Below, piece by piece: positions 27,887 to 37,993 of a DNA stretch of 64,000 nt. How positions within the stretch are numbered: position 1 is the stretch's first letter; each line of letters begins with the position of its first letter. Below the pieces are notes generated by a model, which was given only the letters and a program-made list of their open reading frames with translations, made no database searches and was not told where the DNA came from. A program made the translations under genes and the position numbers. This stretch comes from Spartobacteria bacterium (GTDB lineage Bacteria > Verrucomicrobiota > Verrucomicrobiia > Chthoniobacterales > UBA10450): assembly GCA_003167555.1 (NCBI GenBank), contig PMSN01000023.1:124001-188000 (forward strand), read 5' to 3'.

Positions 27887-30337
27887 ATGAACAATCTGCG
27901 CTTCGCTCTTCGACAACTTCGCAAAGCTCCGGCCTTCACGCTGACCGCGCTTGCCACGGTCGCGATCTGCCTCGGAGCGAACCTTGCGATTTTCGCGGTC
28001 ATCAATTCGATTCTCCTCCGGCCGCTTCCCTTTCCGCAATCCGATCGGCTGGTGACAATTTTCAACACCTATCCGAAAGCCGGTGTCGAGAATGACGGCT
28101 CGTCGTACACCAATTACTACGAGCGGCGCGGCAACATTCCAGCGCTCGCGAGCCTTTCCATCTATTCCGAGCGCGGTGAAGTTGTGGGCGATCCCGGTTC
28201 GACCGAGCAGGTAGGGGTCATCCGCGTCACGCCGGACTTTTTCGCGACGCTTGGCGTTAATCTTGCGCTCGGTCGCACCTTCACCGAAGAGGAAGCGGCC
28301 GTGGCGGACAACAACGGAGTCCTCATCCTGACCGACGCTTTCTGGCGCCAGCGCCTTGCCGCCGATCCAAACGTTCTCGGTCGCGACATCCTCGTGAACG
28401 GTATCCAGAGAAAGGTCGTCGGCGTGTTGCCTCGGGATTTTCGCTTCCTCTCCTCGGAAGCGCGGCTTTTCCTGCCGATAAGGACGCGGCCGGAGCAGCG
28501 CGTGCCGAGCCAGCGTCATTCCGGCGGCGGCGCCATGCACATGATTGCGCGTTTGAAACCGGGCGCCACGATTGGCGAAGCGCAAGCGCAGATCGACGCG
28601 CACAATGCCGCGGTCGAGAAGGACAATCCCGAAGCAAAAATGATGGCCGAGGCTGGCTTCCGCTCACCGGTGATTTCGCTCCATGCTGATCACGTCCGCT
28701 CCATCCGTCCGACGCTCTGGTTGATGCAAGGCGGCGTGTTTTTTCTCCTGCTCATCGGCGCGGTCAACCTGGTGAACCTGCTTCTGATTCGCGCGAGCGG
28801 CCGCACGAAAGAAATGGCGATCCGCCAATCGATGGGCGCGAGCCGGCGGCATGTGGTGACTCAAGTGATGGTGGAAACGACCCTGCTGACGTTTTGTGGC
28901 GGATTGCTTGGTGTCGTCGTGGGCGCGTGGGGGCTTAGGCTGCTCGAAGTTCTGGGAGCGGATCGCCTGCCGCTCGGGGCGCACATTTCGTTCGACGGAT
29001 CGCTCGCGGCGATCGGGCTTCTCGGCGCAGTGGTTCTGGGAGTCGTGATCGCGGTGCCAATCGCCTGGTTCAGCCTGGGCAGCCATTTGGCGAACGCCCT
29101 CCAATCCGAATCGCGCACCGGCACGATCAACCGCGGCACTCAACGCCTTCGCCACGGCTTCATCGTCGCGCAGATCGCGCTCGCTTTTGTCCTGCTCGCG
29201 GGTGCGGCGCTGCTTGGTCTGAGCTTGAAAAAGGTGATGGCCATCTCTCCCGGTTTTCGCGCCGATCATGTTCTCACCGGCGAGTGCACCATCTCGTGGC
29301 AACTTGAGCCGGACCGGGTCGGAATCGTCGATCGCTTGCTGGAATCCGTCCGGCAGCAGCCGGGAGTCGCCGCCGCCGGAACGATCACGAACATCCCGCT
29401 GAGCGGAGATAACGGCAAAACCGCGGTTAAACCGAAGGACTATGTGCCACCGCCCGGCCAATCACTGCACGGTCATTACTCTTACGGCGTCAACGGAGAC
29501 TACTTCGTGGCCTTCGGCATTCCACTGCGCGAAGGACGGTTCCTCACCTCGGCAGATTCTCACCGCTCGGAACGCGTCTGCGTGGTGGACGAAGATTTTG
29601 CGCGGCGTTACTGGCCGAACGGGAGCGCTCTCGGCCAACAAGTCTTTCATGGCAACGTTGCCTACACCGGCAAGAGCGAAGTGGATGAGGGGAACCTTTT
29701 CACCATCGTCGGCGTTGTCGGCACGGTAAAACAGGCCGAGCTCACGGAAGCGCAGGGGCAGGGGGCGGTCTACATGCCTTACGCCTATCGCGACAACGCC
29801 AGCATTTTCGTCGTCACGCGCACGAGCCAGCGTCCGGAAGCGTTCGCCGAGACGCTGCGAAAGCTGGTGCGCGCAACACACCCCGAGCTCGCGGTCGATA
29901 ATATCCGCTCGATGGATACGCGGATCGCGGACAGCCTTATCGCGCGTCGCTCCCCGGCCCTATTGGCCGGAATTTTCGCTGGCGTCGCACTGCTTCTCGC
30001 GGCCATTGGAACGTACGGCGTTTTGAGCTACGCCGTCGCGCAACGCACGCGCGAGATCGGCATTCGCATGGCGCTCGGCGCGCAAAGGGGCCAGATCGGG
30101 ACGCAATTCCTCTCGTTAGGCCTGCGCCTTCTCGCCGCCGGCACCGGCCTCGGTTTGATCGGCGCGTGGCTGGCAGGAAGAGCGATGCAGAGCGTTCTCT
30201 TCGACGTGCCGACGCTGCACATCGCCACTCTTCTCGGTACCGCACTTGTCATTAGCGTGGTGTCATTAGTTGCCTGCCTCATCCCCGCGCGCCGCGCGAC
30301 CAAGGTCGACCCGATGATCGCGCTCCGAGCGGAATGA
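27887..30337 (+). CDS. ADOP-family permease, copy 3
   Basis: The 816-residue protein begins [20 protein letters not shown] and ends PARRATKVDPMIALRAE. The first core contains SVYSER-like SIYSERGEVVGDPGSTEQVG, and the first FtsX block is GAVNLVNLLLIRASGRTKEM, using Leu-Leu-Ile where most copies have Leu-Leu-Ala. ATG 27887 is preceded by GAGGAG contributed by the adjoining repeat. An in-frame upstream start at 27845 would lie inside the repeat and is rejected. Confidence 0.93.
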   Translation: MNNLRFALRQLRKAPAFTLTALATVAICLGANLAIFAVINSILLRPLPFPQSDRLVTIFNTYPKAGVENDGSSYTNYYERRGNIPALASLSIYSERGEVVGDPGSTEQVGVIRVTPDFFATLGVNLALGRTFTEEEAAVADNNGVLILTDAFWRQRLAADPNVLGRDILVNGIQRKVVGVLPRDFRFLSSEARLFLPIRTRPEQRVPSQRHSGGGAMHMIARLKPGATIGEAQAQIDAHNAAVEKDNPEAKMMAEAGFRSPVISLHADHVRSIRPTLWLMQGGVFFLLLIGAVNLVNLLLIRASGRTKEMAIRQSMGASRRHVVTQVMVETTLLTFCGGLLGVVVGAWGLRLLEVLGADRLPLGAHISFDGSLAAIGLLGAVVLGVVIAVPIAWFSLGSHLANALQSESRTGTINRGTQRLRHGFIVAQIALAFVLLAGAALLGLSLKKVMAISPGFRADHVLTGECTISWQLEPDRVGIVDRLLESVRQQPGVAAAGTITNIPLSGDNGKTAVKPKDYVPPPGQSLHGHYSYGVNGDYFVAFGIPLREGRFLTSADSHRSERVCVVDEDFARRYWPNGSALGQQVFHGNVAYTGKSEVDEGNLFTIVGVVGTVKQAELTEAQGQGAVYMPYAYRDNASIFVVTRTSQRPEAFAETLRKLVRATHPELAVDNIRSMDTRIADSLIARRSPALLAGIFAGVALLLAAIGTYGVLSYAVAQRTREIGIRMALGAQRGQIGTQFLSLGLRLLAAGTGLGLIGAWLAGRAMQSVLFDVPTLHIATLLGTALVISVVSLVACLIPARRATKVDPMIALRAE

Positions 30338-30362
30338 TCATGAAATCACGACCGAAACCAAA

Positions 30363-30423
30363 TTGTAGGGCGTCTGTGTCAGACGCCAATCACCACGCGG
30401 CGTTTCACAGAAACGCCCTACAA
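30363..30423. repeat. Palindromic 'TTGTAGGGCG' element (between ADOP 3 and 4)
   Basis: Left TTGTAGGGCGTCTGTG and right CAGAAACGCCCTACAA are imperfect inverted termini of a 61-bp element, ending 5 bp before the ATG of copy 4. No Shine-Dalgarno sequence remains between them. Confidence 0.8.
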
Positions 30424-30428
30424 TACAT

Positions 30429-32849
30429 ATGAACGACCTACGCTTCGCGCTTCGCCAACTCCGCAAATCCCCCGGGTTCACCATTATCGCAGTGCTGACC
30501 CTCGCGCTCGGCATCGGCGCGAACACCGCCATCTTTAGCGTGGTCAACGCGGTGCTCTTGCGTCCGCTTCCGTATCCGCAACCGGAGCGGCTCGTTTATC
30601 TTAATGAAGTTATCAGCGGAACAGACACTTCGATCGCCCTGCCGGATTACGTCGACTGGCGGCGCGACAGCACTTCGTTCCAGCACCTCGCGCTCACCCG
30701 CCTGGAATCGCGCAATCTCAGCGGCATTGCTGGCCGCGAACCGGAGCGAGTAGCGGTCGCTTTCGTGACCGCGAACTTCTTCGATGTGATCGGGCTGCCG
30801 GCGCAGACCGGCCGCACTTTCCGCGAAGACGAAGATAAACCGGGCGCGCCCGCGCTGGTGGTGATCAGCGATCGCCTGTGGGACCGCGCGTTCCACCGGG
30901 ATCCCGAGATTGTTGGGCGCGCGGTCAATTTTCACGGACAGCCTTTCACCGTTACCGGAGTGATGCCGCATGAGATGGATTCGCCGCATGGCGTGGATGC
31001 CTGGTTCTCGGTCATGCGTCGAAGCGCCAACTCCGCATGGCAGAATCGCGCCAATCATCCGATGTTCTTCGCCTGGGGCCGGCTGAAGGAGGGCGTCACG
31101 CTGCAACAAGTGCGGAGCGAGATGAAGGCAATCGCCGCGCGCCTCGAGAAAATTTATCCCGCGACGACCGCCGGCACCGGCGTCGCGGTTAGACCGCTGC
31201 TCGAAAATCTCCTCGGCAATTATCGCACCAGCCTCGCATTGCTCTTGGGCGCGGTTGCCGTCGTCTTACTCATCGCCTGCGCGAACCTGGCGAACCTTCT
31301 GGCTGCGCGTGGAGCCGCACGAGCTCGGGAGTTCGCAATTCGCGCGGCGATGGGGGCGGGCCGCAGCCAGATCATCCGGCAACTCCTGATCGAAAGCCTG
31401 GCTATCTCCGCCCTCGGCGGCGCTCTCGGCTTGGTCTTCGCGACTTGGGGACGCGACGCACTCGTCGCCTTTGCTCCAGTCGGTGCACCGCGTTTTGAAG
31501 GGATCGGCTTCGACTGGCGGGTAATGGCCTTCACCTTTTCGCTGGCGGCGCTGACAACCGTCTTGTTTGGGCTCTGGCCGGCCTGGCAGGCCGCGAGCGG
31601 AGATATTCAGGCCGCGCTCCAGGCGGGCTCGTTCGGAAGTTCGGAAACAAAAACCGCGCGGCGCAGCCGCGACTGGCTGGTGATCGTCGAGGTCGCGTTG
31701 ACGCTGCTGCTCCTGAGCGCGGCGGGCCTTGTCCTCAAGAGTTTTGCGAAGATGCAATCGACCTCGCTTGGGTTCGAGCCTGGGGGGGTGCTCACCACGC
31801 GAATCGAACTTCCCTGGACGAAGTATAACGAGGTGAACAAGACCCTGACCTTCACCAACGCATTGCTGGACGAAGTTCGCCAGCTGCCGGGAGTGCAAAA
31901 TGCCGCCAGCTCCTCGAATCCGCCCATGCTGAGCGGCTGGCAGTTGAATTTCCAACCGGAAGGCGCGCCTCCGACCGATCCCAGTCAGCAGCCCTCAGCC
32001 GACAACGAGGTCGTGCAGGGCGATTATTTCGCGACGCTGAAGATCAACCTGATCCGTGGCCGGACGTTTAACGAGCACGACAAAGCGGATTCTCCGCCGG
32101 TAGTGATCATCGACCAGACGCTGGCCGACATGACCTTCAAGGGACAGGACCCGATTGGCAAAAGGCTCATGGTCGACACCGAGGCCGATTCCTCAAACGG
32201 CCCGCGGCTCCACGAGATTATCGGCGTCGTTCCGCATCTAAAATTCCGCGGCTACGACGACGCTACGCCGGTGCCGTCGTTTTTCTTTCCGCAGACGCAA
32301 GTCGGGCGGACCAACCTTGTCCTGCTCGTCCGCGCGTCGGGGAATGTGAAGCGGCTCGAAAAATCCGTGCGTGAAATCATCACCCGCCTCGATCCCGCGC
32401 AGCCGGTTTTCGATGTCCGCACAATGGATGAACGCGTGGTGGAAACATGGGCCACGCATCGGCTCCTGACCTTTCTGCTCGCGATCTTCGCCGGTCTCGC
32501 CTTGCTGCTCGCGGCGGTCGGGCTGTATGGGGTGCTGGCTTACACCGCTTTCCGCCGGCTGCGCGAAATCGCGGTCCGCCTCGCGCTCGGTGCCCGTCCG
32601 GCACACATCCGCGGGTTGGTGCTGGGCCACGGTCTCCGCCTCTTTGGCGTTGGCATCGCGGTTGGCGCGCTGGCCGTCGCCGCTTCCGCTGGTTTGATCC
32701 GCAGCTTTCTTTTTGGCGTCAGTCCACTTGATCCACAGACCTATCTCGCCGTTGGCCTCATCCTTTCTCTCGTGACCATCCTGGCCGCCTGGCTTCCCGC
32801 GCGGCGCGCCTGCCGCGTCAATCCGATCGTCGCGCTGCGCGCTGAATAA
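30429..32849 (+). CDS. ADOP-family permease, copy 4
   Basis: The 806-residue protein begins [20 protein letters not shown] and ends [14 protein letters not shown]. It resembles copy 1 most closely: both have SxPP(M/L)MxGW in the second core, TWATxRLxxFLL before the last FtsX block and a RRxREIxVRLALGA loop instead of the QRTRE form. They are probably a separate subfamily within the array. It starts directly after a palindromic element with no ribosome-binding site visible. Confidence 0.93.
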   Translation: MNDLRFALRQLRKSPGFTIIAVLTLALGIGANTAIFSVVNAVLLRPLPYPQPERLVYLNEVISGTDTSIALPDYVDWRRDSTSFQHLALTRLESRNLSGIAGREPERVAVAFVTANFFDVIGLPAQTGRTFREDEDKPGAPALVVISDRLWDRAFHRDPEIVGRAVNFHGQPFTVTGVMPHEMDSPHGVDAWFSVMRRSANSAWQNRANHPMFFAWGRLKEGVTLQQVRSEMKAIAARLEKIYPATTAGTGVAVRPLLENLLGNYRTSLALLLGAVAVVLLIACANLANLLAARGAARAREFAIRAAMGAGRSQIIRQLLIESLAISALGGALGLVFATWGRDALVAFAPVGAPRFEGIGFDWRVMAFTFSLAALTTVLFGLWPAWQAASGDIQAALQAGSFGSSETKTARRSRDWLVIVEVALTLLLLSAAGLVLKSFAKMQSTSLGFEPGGVLTTRIELPWTKYNEVNKTLTFTNALLDEVRQLPGVQNAASSSNPPMLSGWQLNFQPEGAPPTDPSQQPSADNEVVQGDYFATLKINLIRGRTFNEHDKADSPPVVIIDQTLADMTFKGQDPIGKRLMVDTEADSSNGPRLHEIIGVVPHLKFRGYDDATPVPSFFFPQTQVGRTNLVLLVRASGNVKRLEKSVREIITRLDPAQPVFDVRTMDERVVETWATHRLLTFLLAIFAGLALLLAAVGLYGVLAYTAFRRLREIAVRLALGARPAHIRGLVLGHGLRLFGVGIAVGALAVAASAGLIRSFLFGVSPLDPQTYLAVGLILSLVTILAAWLPARRACRVNPIVALRAE

Positions 32850-32909
32850 ACACCACACTGTGATGAAAACGATCACTCGAATTGATTGGGTAGCGCACGC
32901 GCCCCGACG

Positions 32910-35324
32910 ATGAACACCTTCCTGGGAGATCTCCGCTACGGGCTGCGGATGCTGCTCAAGAATCCGGGCTTCACTTTCGCGGCGCTCATCACTCTGGCGC
33001 TCGGCATCGCCAGCTCGACCGCCATCTTCAGCGTCGTCGATGGCGTGCTGCTCCATCCGCTTCCTTATCCGGATTCGAAAAAAATTATGACGCTGTCGCA
33101 AACGGTCCGCAGCACCGGTATCGCCAACGGCGCGTCCTCGCCCGCCAACTACATCGATTGGCTGGCGCAGAACGATGTCTTCTCCGTCATGGCCTCGGCG
33201 CGCGGCGCGCAAACCGATCTGACCGATGGCGACCGGCCGGAGCGCATCAAAACCACCACCACGACTTCGAGCTTGTTTCCACTTTTCGGAGTCGCTCCAA
33301 TTCTGGGCCGCACTTTGCTTCCATCGGACGAACAGCCGGGGCACGATCACGTTGTCGTGCTTAGCTCGGAATTGTGGGAGCGCCGTTACGGTTCCGATCG
33401 CGGCATCGTCGGTCGCGAAATTTTCTTGAATGGCGAGCCGCACACGGTGGTCGGCGTGATGCCGCCAAATTTTTCGCCCGATGGTTACGGCGAACTCTGG
33501 CTGCCTTCGCCCTGGGGCGTGCCGGCCAACTCACTTCGCGTCAACGTCGATCCGCGGCCGATCCGCGACAGTAATTACCTCGATGTCTGGGCGCGCCTGA
33601 AACCCGGAGTCACAATCGAGAAAGCGCGCGCCGAGATGGATGCGATCGGTCGCCGGCTCGAAGCCCAATATCAAAACGCGAACATGGACGTCGGCATTCA
33701 AGTCACGCCGCTGCACGAGGAAGCGGTCGGCAGCATCCGGCCGGTCTTGTTTCTTCTTTTCGCCGCGGTGGGATTTTTGCTTTTCATCGGCTGCGCCAAC
33801 GTCGCAAATCTTCTGCTGGCGCGCGCGGCCACCCGAGCGCGCGAAGTTTCAATCCGCTCCGCCATGGGCGCGAGCCGTTACCGGCTGATCAAGCAACTGC
33901 TCACGGAAAGTGTTTTGCTCGCGCTGATCGGCGGCGGGCTCGGAGCGATTCTGGCCGCGTGGGCGATTCCGTTGCTCCTCGCGATGGCGCCGCCCGGTTT
34001 GCACAGCTTCAAGAGCATCGGGCTCAACGGCGAAGTGCTCGCATTCAGTTTCGGCGCGTCTGTGCTCACTGGCATTCTCTTCGGGCTCGCGCCCGCGATT
34101 TCCGCATCGTCGGCGAATCCCGCCGAGTCCTTGAAACAAGGCGAGCGCGGCAGCACGGGCGGCGGCGGTCGCGCCCGCGCGATTCTCATCGCGACCGAGG
34201 TGGGCCTCTCGCTCGTTCTGCTCATCGGCGCCGGCCTGATGATGAAGAGTTTCGCGAAGGTGACGAAGGTCGATCCCGGATTCACGTCCGATCGTCTCCT
34301 CATATTTAATATCGGCGCGCGCGCCACCGCCGAAGAAGATCGCCAAGTCCAGTTCTATCAACAGATCGTCCAGCGCCTCGCCTCGGTGCCGGGCGTCGAA
34401 CGCGTCGCGGCCGTGAGCCGGCTTCCTTTTTCCGGAGGAAATAGCGGCAGGTCGTTCAATCGCCCCGGAAGCGAGACGTCATACCAGGCCGACATCCGCG
34501 TCGCGACGCCGGAATATTTTCAAACGATGGGCATCCCGCATTTGCGCGGCCGCAATTTCAACGAGCACGACGTGAAGGGCGCGTTGCCGGTCGCGATCAT
34601 CAACGAGGCCACGGCGCGCGAAGTTTTTCCGGGCGAAGATCCCATCGGAAAATACGTCGAGAACTTCGGGCCGAAAGCCGAGACTCTTCAGGTCGTGGGC
34701 GTGGTGGGCAATGTCCGCCATCTTGCCCTCGATACCGCGCCACGTCCTGAACTTTATCAGCCGCTCGGCCAGGCGATTTGGCCCGCGCTCTACGTCGCGG
34801 TCAAGACAGCGCCGGAAAACTCGCTCACCCTTTTGCCCGCCGTGCAGGAGGCCGTCTGGAGCGTGAACAAATCCGTCCCACTCGGAAATCCGCGAACGAT
34901 GAACGACATCATCGCGCGATCGTTGCTCCAGAAAAAATTCACGATGCTGCTGCTGGCGATCTTCGCGGGGACCGCGCTCCTCCTGGCCGCGATCGGATTG
35001 TATGGCGTGATCTCCTACTCCGTCGCGCAACGAACGCGCGAGCTCGGCATCCGCATCGCGCTCGGCGCGCAACGGAGCGATGTCTTGAGATTGATCGTGC
35101 GGCAAGGCATGACGCTGGTCGTCATCGGCGTGGCGTTCGGTCTCGCCGCCTCCATCGGGCTCACCCGCTTGATGGCCACGCTCCTCTACGGCGTGAGCGC
35201 GACCGATCCGATCACGTTCTTCGCTCTGTCGATGGCGCTCTGTTTCGTGGCGTTGCTCGCTTGCTGGCTGCCCGCCCGCCGCGCCAGTGGCGTGGATCCA
35301 ATTGTAGCTCTGCGCTCTGAATGA
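32910..35324 (+). CDS. ADOP-family permease, copy 5
   Basis: The 804-residue protein begins MNTFLGDLRYGLRMLLKNPG, the longer N-terminal form of the family, and ends ASGVDPIVALRSE. The second FtsX domain reads YGVISYSVAQRTRELGIRIA. ATG 32910 is preferred over an in-frame TTG at 32886. The 60-bp spacer before it contains AGCGCACGCGCC (32892-32903), identical to part of the arm of the repeat at 48003, perhaps a remnant of that element. Confidence 0.93.
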   Translation: MNTFLGDLRYGLRMLLKNPGFTFAALITLALGIASSTAIFSVVDGVLLHPLPYPDSKKIMTLSQTVRSTGIANGASSPANYIDWLAQNDVFSVMASARGAQTDLTDGDRPERIKTTTTTSSLFPLFGVAPILGRTLLPSDEQPGHDHVVVLSSELWERRYGSDRGIVGREIFLNGEPHTVVGVMPPNFSPDGYGELWLPSPWGVPANSLRVNVDPRPIRDSNYLDVWARLKPGVTIEKARAEMDAIGRRLEAQYQNANMDVGIQVTPLHEEAVGSIRPVLFLLFAAVGFLLFIGCANVANLLLARAATRAREVSIRSAMGASRYRLIKQLLTESVLLALIGGGLGAILAAWAIPLLLAMAPPGLHSFKSIGLNGEVLAFSFGASVLTGILFGLAPAISASSANPAESLKQGERGSTGGGGRARAILIATEVGLSLVLLIGAGLMMKSFAKVTKVDPGFTSDRLLIFNIGARATAEEDRQVQFYQQIVQRLASVPGVERVAAVSRLPFSGGNSGRSFNRPGSETSYQADIRVATPEYFQTMGIPHLRGRNFNEHDVKGALPVAIINEATAREVFPGEDPIGKYVENFGPKAETLQVVGVVGNVRHLALDTAPRPELYQPLGQAIWPALYVAVKTAPENSLTLLPAVQEAVWSVNKSVPLGNPRTMNDIIARSLLQKKFTMLLLAIFAGTALLLAAIGLYGVISYSVAQRTRELGIRIALGAQRSDVLRLIVRQGMTLVVIGVAFGLAASIGLTRLMATLLYGVSATDPITFFALSMALCFVALLACWLPARRASGVDPIVALRSE

Positions 35325-35367
35325 CATGCATTCCTGCTTCATAACTTCGCGTCCTCGCGCGCTCCTG

Positions 35368-35487
35368 CTCCTCGTTCCCAAACTCTGTTTGGGAACGCCA
35401 TTGTCTTGGAAACCCCGTTTCCTCCCCGCAGCGAAACAGAGTTTCGAAGGCCAAGTGCGTTCCCAAACAGAGTTTGGGAACGAGGGA
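35368..35487. repeat. 120-bp palindromic repeat X, copy 2 (between ADOP 5 and 6)
   Basis: This is a near-identical relative of 27759-27877, with ends CTCCTCGTTCCCAAACTCTG and CAGAGTTTGGGAACGAGG. It contains an inner palindrome CCCAAACTCTGTTTGGG and the same GCAGCGAAACAGAGTTTCGA centre. It reads in frame with the downstream permease as a spurious N-terminal extension. Confidence 0.9.
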
Positions 35488-35507
35488 GAAACAAGCGGTA
35501 CCTTGCT

Positions 35508-37964
35508 ATGAGCGACCTTCGTTACGCCTTGCGCCAGCTTTGGAAATCGCCGGCCTTCAGCATCATCGCGATCGCAACACTCGCGCTCGGGATCGGCGCG
35601 AACACCGCGATCTTTTCCGTGATCGAAAGCTCGTTGCTGCGTCCGTTGCCCTTTCCGAAGGCGGATCGATTAGTCCGCCTTTACGAGACCTTCGATGAGA
35701 ATGGCGCCCGCAGTGACCTGCTAAATCTTTCCGACAAGACCGTTCGGCAATGGCGCCAATACGGAAGCGACATTTTCGAAGGTATCTGCGTGGCGACGGG
35801 AGCCAGCGCCACCGTGGCAAACCCCGGCGAGCCAACGGAGAGTTTTCCCGCTGCGCGGATCAGCTCCAATTTCTTGAAAGTGGTCGGGCTGCAACCGATG
35901 CTGGGCCGTAATTTCACCGCGGCAGAAGATCAGCCCGGCGGCCCGCGCGTCTTGATTGTTGGCTACGATTTTTGGCAGCGAAACCTGGGCGGGCGGGCGA
36001 ATGTGTTGGGTCACACGATCAAGTTGGCAGACGGTTCTTACACAGTCGTCGGCGTGATGCCGAAAACGTTTCGCCATCCGTATCGTGCCTCCATTTGGTT
36101 GCCGCTTGCTTTGACTTTCGCGGAAAGTGGTCCGCGGAATCATTATCTTTACGGCGCCGCGCGACTGCGCCCGGGCGTCACCATCGCGCAAGCAGACGCC
36201 GCAGTTCGCAGGATGTGCGCCGCGATTATTCAAGCCGAGCCCGATCCGGCGAATGCGCCGCGCGCTTATCTCGTTCCGCTCCGCGACAGCTTCGTCATGG
36301 ATCTGCGGCCGAAGTTGCTCATCATTGCGGGCGCGGCTCTCTGCGCGCTGCTCGTCGCCTCCGCGAATTTTGCCGGCTTGATGCTCGCGCGCGTCGTGGA
36401 ACGCGACAGTGAAATGGCGTTGCGCGCCGCGCTCGGTGCAACCCGCGGGCGCTTGATTCGGCAGGGTCTCATTCAAGCACTCGTGCTCGCGGTGTTCGGA
36501 ACAATTTGCGGCTTGCTCATCGCTGGCTGGCTCACACCAGCGCTGGTAGCGCTCAGTCCCGAAGGCGCGGACGCGACCGGCAGTGCGATCCGTGAATTTG
36601 ATTACGGTGTTCGCCTCGATTGGCCGGTCTTCGCCTTCGCCACCGGTGCGATGCTAATTATCGGCGTTGGTTTTGGTCTTGTGCCGGCGTGGCGCGCATC
36701 GCGGACGGATTTGCGAAGTGCACTCGGCGGCATCGGTCGCGGCGCGACCTTGGATGGCGGAACGCGGCGATTGCTCAGCGGACTGATTGTCATGGAGATC
36801 GCGATCGCCGCCGTGTTGCTCATGGGAAGCCTGACGCTCACGCAATATTTTCACAAGGTCGTGAACGAACCGTGGGGCTTTTCTACCGAGCACCGGCTCA
36901 TCTTCAACGCCATGTTCTCCGACCGTCTTTTTGAGTCTCCCGAATCGCGCGCACGGACGATCGACAAGACGCTCGGCGAGTTGCGAGCGCTCCCCGGAGT
37001 CCGCTCGGCTTCAGTCACGGCGCCGTCTCCGATGGAAGCGGCGCGTGATCTCATGGGTTGCGTTCCGGAAGGAAGTCAGCCGGTTGAGCCACGTGGCATT
37101 TTTCTCGCGTATATGCGCGCAACAGCGCCTGGATATTTCGGCACGATAGGCCAGCGCTTGATCCGCGGCCGCGATTTCACCGAAACCGACCGGGTCGACT
37201 CGCCGCCGGTCTGTATCGTGAACGAATCATTTGCGCGCCGGTTTTGGCCGGGGCAGGACTCGTTAGGCAAACGCATCAAACGCGGGCGCCTCGACGACCC
37301 GCGCCCATGGTTCACAGTCGTAGGCATTGTGGCGGACACCAAAGCGATCGCGGATCCGCGCGATGGCGAAGTTGTCGGCACGGTCTGTTTGCCTTTGCCC
37401 CTCTGGATCGCAAACGGTGGAGAAGACGAGATGACATTCGTCGTGGACAGCGAACCAACCGCAAAATCTCTGGAGACTGCTGCCCGCGGCGCGCTCGCTC
37501 GGGCCGATAATCGGCTCGCGGCCTACGAAATGATTCCTCTGGATGAGGCCGCGGCGGAATCGTGGGTGACCGAACGTTTCCTTTTCGTTCTCGTCTCGCT
37601 CTTCGGCGCGCTCGGGCTCGTCCTCGCCTCCATCGGAGTTTACGGCCTGCTCGCTCTGCAAGTGACGCGCCGCACGCGCGAGTTTGGAATTCGCATGGCC
37701 CTTGGCGCAACCGCGCACGCGCTCATCCGTCTCGTCGCGGCGCAGGGTGTGCGCTTGCTCGCGTTCGGATTTTTCGCCGGCGCCGTTGCCGCGTGGGGCG
37801 CGGCGAAGATCGTGCATCATCAATGGCCCGAGATTCCTGCGAGCGATCCATTGATCTGGGCCGGCGCAATCATTGTCCTTTCCGCGGGCGTCGCGGTCGC
37901 GTCGTGGTTGCCGGCGCGCCGCGCGTCGCGCGTTGATCCCATCATCGCACTCCGAGCCGAATGA
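35508..37964 (+). CDS. ADOP-family permease, copy 6
   Basis: The 818-residue protein begins [20 protein letters not shown] and ends [13 protein letters not shown]. It is one of the more divergent copies: the first FtsX block reads [20 protein letters not shown], and an insertion [16 protein letters not shown] follows. Met 35508 restores the standard family start; the frame is open for 34 more codons, but these come from the repeat. It lies 29 bp before copy 7. Confidence 0.92.
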   Translation: MSDLRYALRQLWKSPAFSIIAIATLALGIGANTAIFSVIESSLLRPLPFPKADRLVRLYETFDENGARSDLLNLSDKTVRQWRQYGSDIFEGICVATGASATVANPGEPTESFPAARISSNFLKVVGLQPMLGRNFTAAEDQPGGPRVLIVGYDFWQRNLGGRANVLGHTIKLADGSYTVVGVMPKTFRHPYRASIWLPLALTFAESGPRNHYLYGAARLRPGVTIAQADAAVRRMCAAIIQAEPDPANAPRAYLVPLRDSFVMDLRPKLLIIAGAALCALLVASANFAGLMLARVVERDSEMALRAALGATRGRLIRQGLIQALVLAVFGTICGLLIAGWLTPALVALSPEGADATGSAIREFDYGVRLDWPVFAFATGAMLIIGVGFGLVPAWRASRTDLRSALGGIGRGATLDGGTRRLLSGLIVMEIAIAAVLLMGSLTLTQYFHKVVNEPWGFSTEHRLIFNAMFSDRLFESPESRARTIDKTLGELRALPGVRSASVTAPSPMEAARDLMGCVPEGSQPVEPRGIFLAYMRATAPGYFGTIGQRLIRGRDFTETDRVDSPPVCIVNESFARRFWPGQDSLGKRIKRGRLDDPRPWFTVVGIVADTKAIADPRDGEVVGTVCLPLPLWIANGGEDEMTFVVDSEPTAKSLETAARGALARADNRLAAYEMIPLDEAAAESWVTERFLFVLVSLFGALGLVLASIGVYGLLALQVTRRTREFGIRMALGATAHALIRLVAAQGVRLLAFGFFAGAVAAWGAAKIVHHQWPEIPASDPLIWAGAIIVLSAGVAVASWLPARRASRVDPIIALRAE

Positions 37965-37993
37965 TTTTTCCCGATTGCAAATCGAAAATTGCC

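Noticed and set aside
32238-33443. A 401-codon minus-strand frame crossing the ADOP 4/5 junction
   Set aside because: It is a shadow of two real permease genes; the sequence is Arg/Glu/Gln-rich low complexity.
35406-35507. 34-residue N-terminal extension of ADOP copy 6
   Set aside because: It is the translation of the palindromic repeat; the family start [11 protein letters not shown] begins at 35508.
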